Origin: Xanthobacteraceae bacterium
GTDB lineage: Bacteria; Pseudomonadota; Alphaproteobacteria; Rhizobiales; Xanthobacteraceae
Assembly (NCBI GenBank): GCA_030043285.1
Contig: JASHXZ010000276.1
Coordinates: forward strand, 1-6,880
Length of the DNA: 6,880 bases
Direction: 5' to 3'
Shown here: piece by piece, positions 6,399-6,880 of the stretch
Layout of the letters: each line of letters starts with the position of its first letter
Position numbering within the stretch: position 1 is the first letter of the stretch
The notes under the pieces: generated by a model
Database searches by the model: none
Seen by the model: the letters and a program-made list of their open reading frames with translations, nothing else
Told to the model about the DNA's origin: nothing
Program-made: the position numbers and the translations under genes

Positions 6399-6403
6399 GG
6401 AGG
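6396..6403 (+). promoter_or_regulatory. Strong Shine-Dalgarno of the IPMS-family gene
   Basis: TAAGGAGG, near-ideal and 6 nt before ATG 6410, fixes that start. Its AAGGAG (6397-6402) is complementary to CTCCTT at 6353-6358 upstream, so the site could be masked in the RNA. Confidence 0.75.
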
Positions 6404-6409
6404 AGGCAC

Positions 6410-6880
6410 ATGACTTCCGCAGCCCTTAAGCGAGTTTCGCTATTCGACACTACGCTCAGAGACGGTGAGCAGGCGCCGGGGAATGCGATGTCGCCGAGGC
6501 AAAAACTGGACATCGCATTAGGCATCGAAGCGCTCGGCGTGGACGTGATTGAATCCGGCTTTCCCAGTTCCTCAAAGATGGACTTTGAGGCGGCTCGACT
6601 GATTGCAAAGGCGCTTAAGACCGCGCGAGTTGCAACACTGAGTCGGGCCGTCCGCGAAGACGTCGAGATTGCCGTCGAGGCTGCCGGACGAACGCGTCAT
6701 GTTTTGCAGATTATAGCCACCGGCAGCGAGATTCACTTGCGTCACAAGCGGGGTATCTCGCGCGACCAAGCGGAGCAGGAAGTCGTCGACGCGGTTACTC
6801 ATGCGAAGTCGCTGGGTGTCGAGTATGTCACCGTTGGAGCTGAAGATGCCTCCAGAGGATCGGATGATCTTCTGAAGTCC
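6410..6880 (+). CDS. 2-isopropylmalate synthase / homocitrate synthase family protein (LeuA-like), 5' part
   Basis: The frame is open from ATG 6410 to the window edge, so only the first 157 residues of a protein usually about 380-550 long are seen. It belongs to the DRE-TIM metallolyase family, which condenses acetyl-CoA with an alpha-keto acid (Claisen-type). LFDTTLRDGEQAPG (11-24) carries the catalytic Arg17 and metal-binding Asp18. GVDVIESGFPSSS follows near 43-55, IATGSEIHLRHK at 102-113, and GAEDASRG near 146-153. The wording is nearer to 2-isopropylmalate synthase than to NifV homocitrate synthase. However, the usual HTFIATSDIH segment reads LQIIATGSEIH, with the His replaced by Leu99 and one residue more, which hints at a changed keto-acid pocket. 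Candidate substrates are 2-oxoisovalerate (leucine), phenylpyruvate (homophenylalanine-like elongation) or 2-oxoglutarate. Whether a C-terminal LeuA regulatory domain exists cannot be seen. Confidence 0.85.
   Translation, partial: MTSAALKRVSLFDTTLRDGEQAPGNAMSPRQKLDIALGIEALGVDVIESGFPSSSKMDFEAARLIAKALKTARVATLSRAVREDVEIAVEAAGRTRHVLQIIATGSEIHLRHKRGISRDQAEQEVVDAVTHAKSLGVEYVTVGAEDASRGSDDLLKS

Larger units (their letters stand above)
5746..6409. other. Gene-poor intergenic region between the SnoaL-like gene and the IPMS-family gene
   Basis: About 660 bp without a convincing intact gene, between divergently transcribed genes. In order it holds a possible gene remnant on the minus strand (5798-6031), two direct repeats (6051-6100 and 6121-6170), about 150 bp with nothing recognisable, and a short leader with a 25-codon ORF before the IPMS-family gene. 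A weak promoter-like pair, TTGGGA (6286-6291) and TATTCA (6310-6315, 18-nt spacer), could serve that gene. No tRNA, insertion-sequence ends or CRISPR repeats were seen. Confidence 0.6.

Overview
This 6.9 kb window comes from an alphaproteobacterium, probably of the Bradyrhizobium/Rhodopseudomonas/Mesorhizobium kind. The basis is the high G+C of the left-hand genes and the wording of the prephenate dehydratase, which reads like rhizobial PheA. The assignment rests on remembered family sequences, not on a search. Base composition is uneven: 541-600 is about 68% G+C, but 3961-4020 inside the transporter gene is only 40%. The gene-poor right half, one decayed-looking reading frame and mixed gene directions suggest an accessory or island region rather than a core operon.

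Left block, 1-3548, plus strand. A leader with an AT-rich stretch and a GC-rich hairpin precedes three co-directional genes: prephenate dehydratase (PheA, makes phenylpyruvate), a LYS1-type saccharopine dehydrogenase (lysine-forming class) and a LYS9-type saccharopine dehydrogenase/reductase (glutamate-forming class). The gaps are 54 nt and 1 nt, so this is very likely one operon. Together the two saccharopine enzymes would interconvert lysine plus 2-oxoglutarate with glutamate plus aminoadipate semialdehyde. They are a split version of the fused lysine-ketoglutarate reductase/saccharopine dehydrogenase of plants and animals.

Middle block, 3574-5745, minus strand. A nested stem-loop lies between the converging genes. 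Then come an AT-richer DHA2-type MFS exporter and, upstream of it, a SnoaL/NTF2-fold protein. Upstream of the SnoaL gene are a TTGACA box and a 28-bp imperfect palindrome that looks like an operator.

Right block, 5746-6880. About 660 bp hold no convincing gene. They contain a possible gene remnant and a pair of roughly 50-bp direct repeats 70 bp apart, each ending in an inverted-repeat core. A 25-codon upstream ORF follows, whose stop codon lies inside the Shine-Dalgarno of a 2-isopropylmalate synthase-family gene that runs off the window edge.

Taken together, the set (phenylpyruvate supply, a Claisen-type alpha-keto-acid elongating synthase, two saccharopine dehydrogenases, a SnoaL protein and an exporter) looks like part of a specialised-metabolite locus built from amino-acid enzymes. 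One possibility is chain elongation of phenylpyruvate (homophenylalanine-like) combined with lysine-derived aminoadipate semialdehyde. Another is an aminoadipate/lysine route in which the synthase makes homocitrate. The window shows the parts, not the product.
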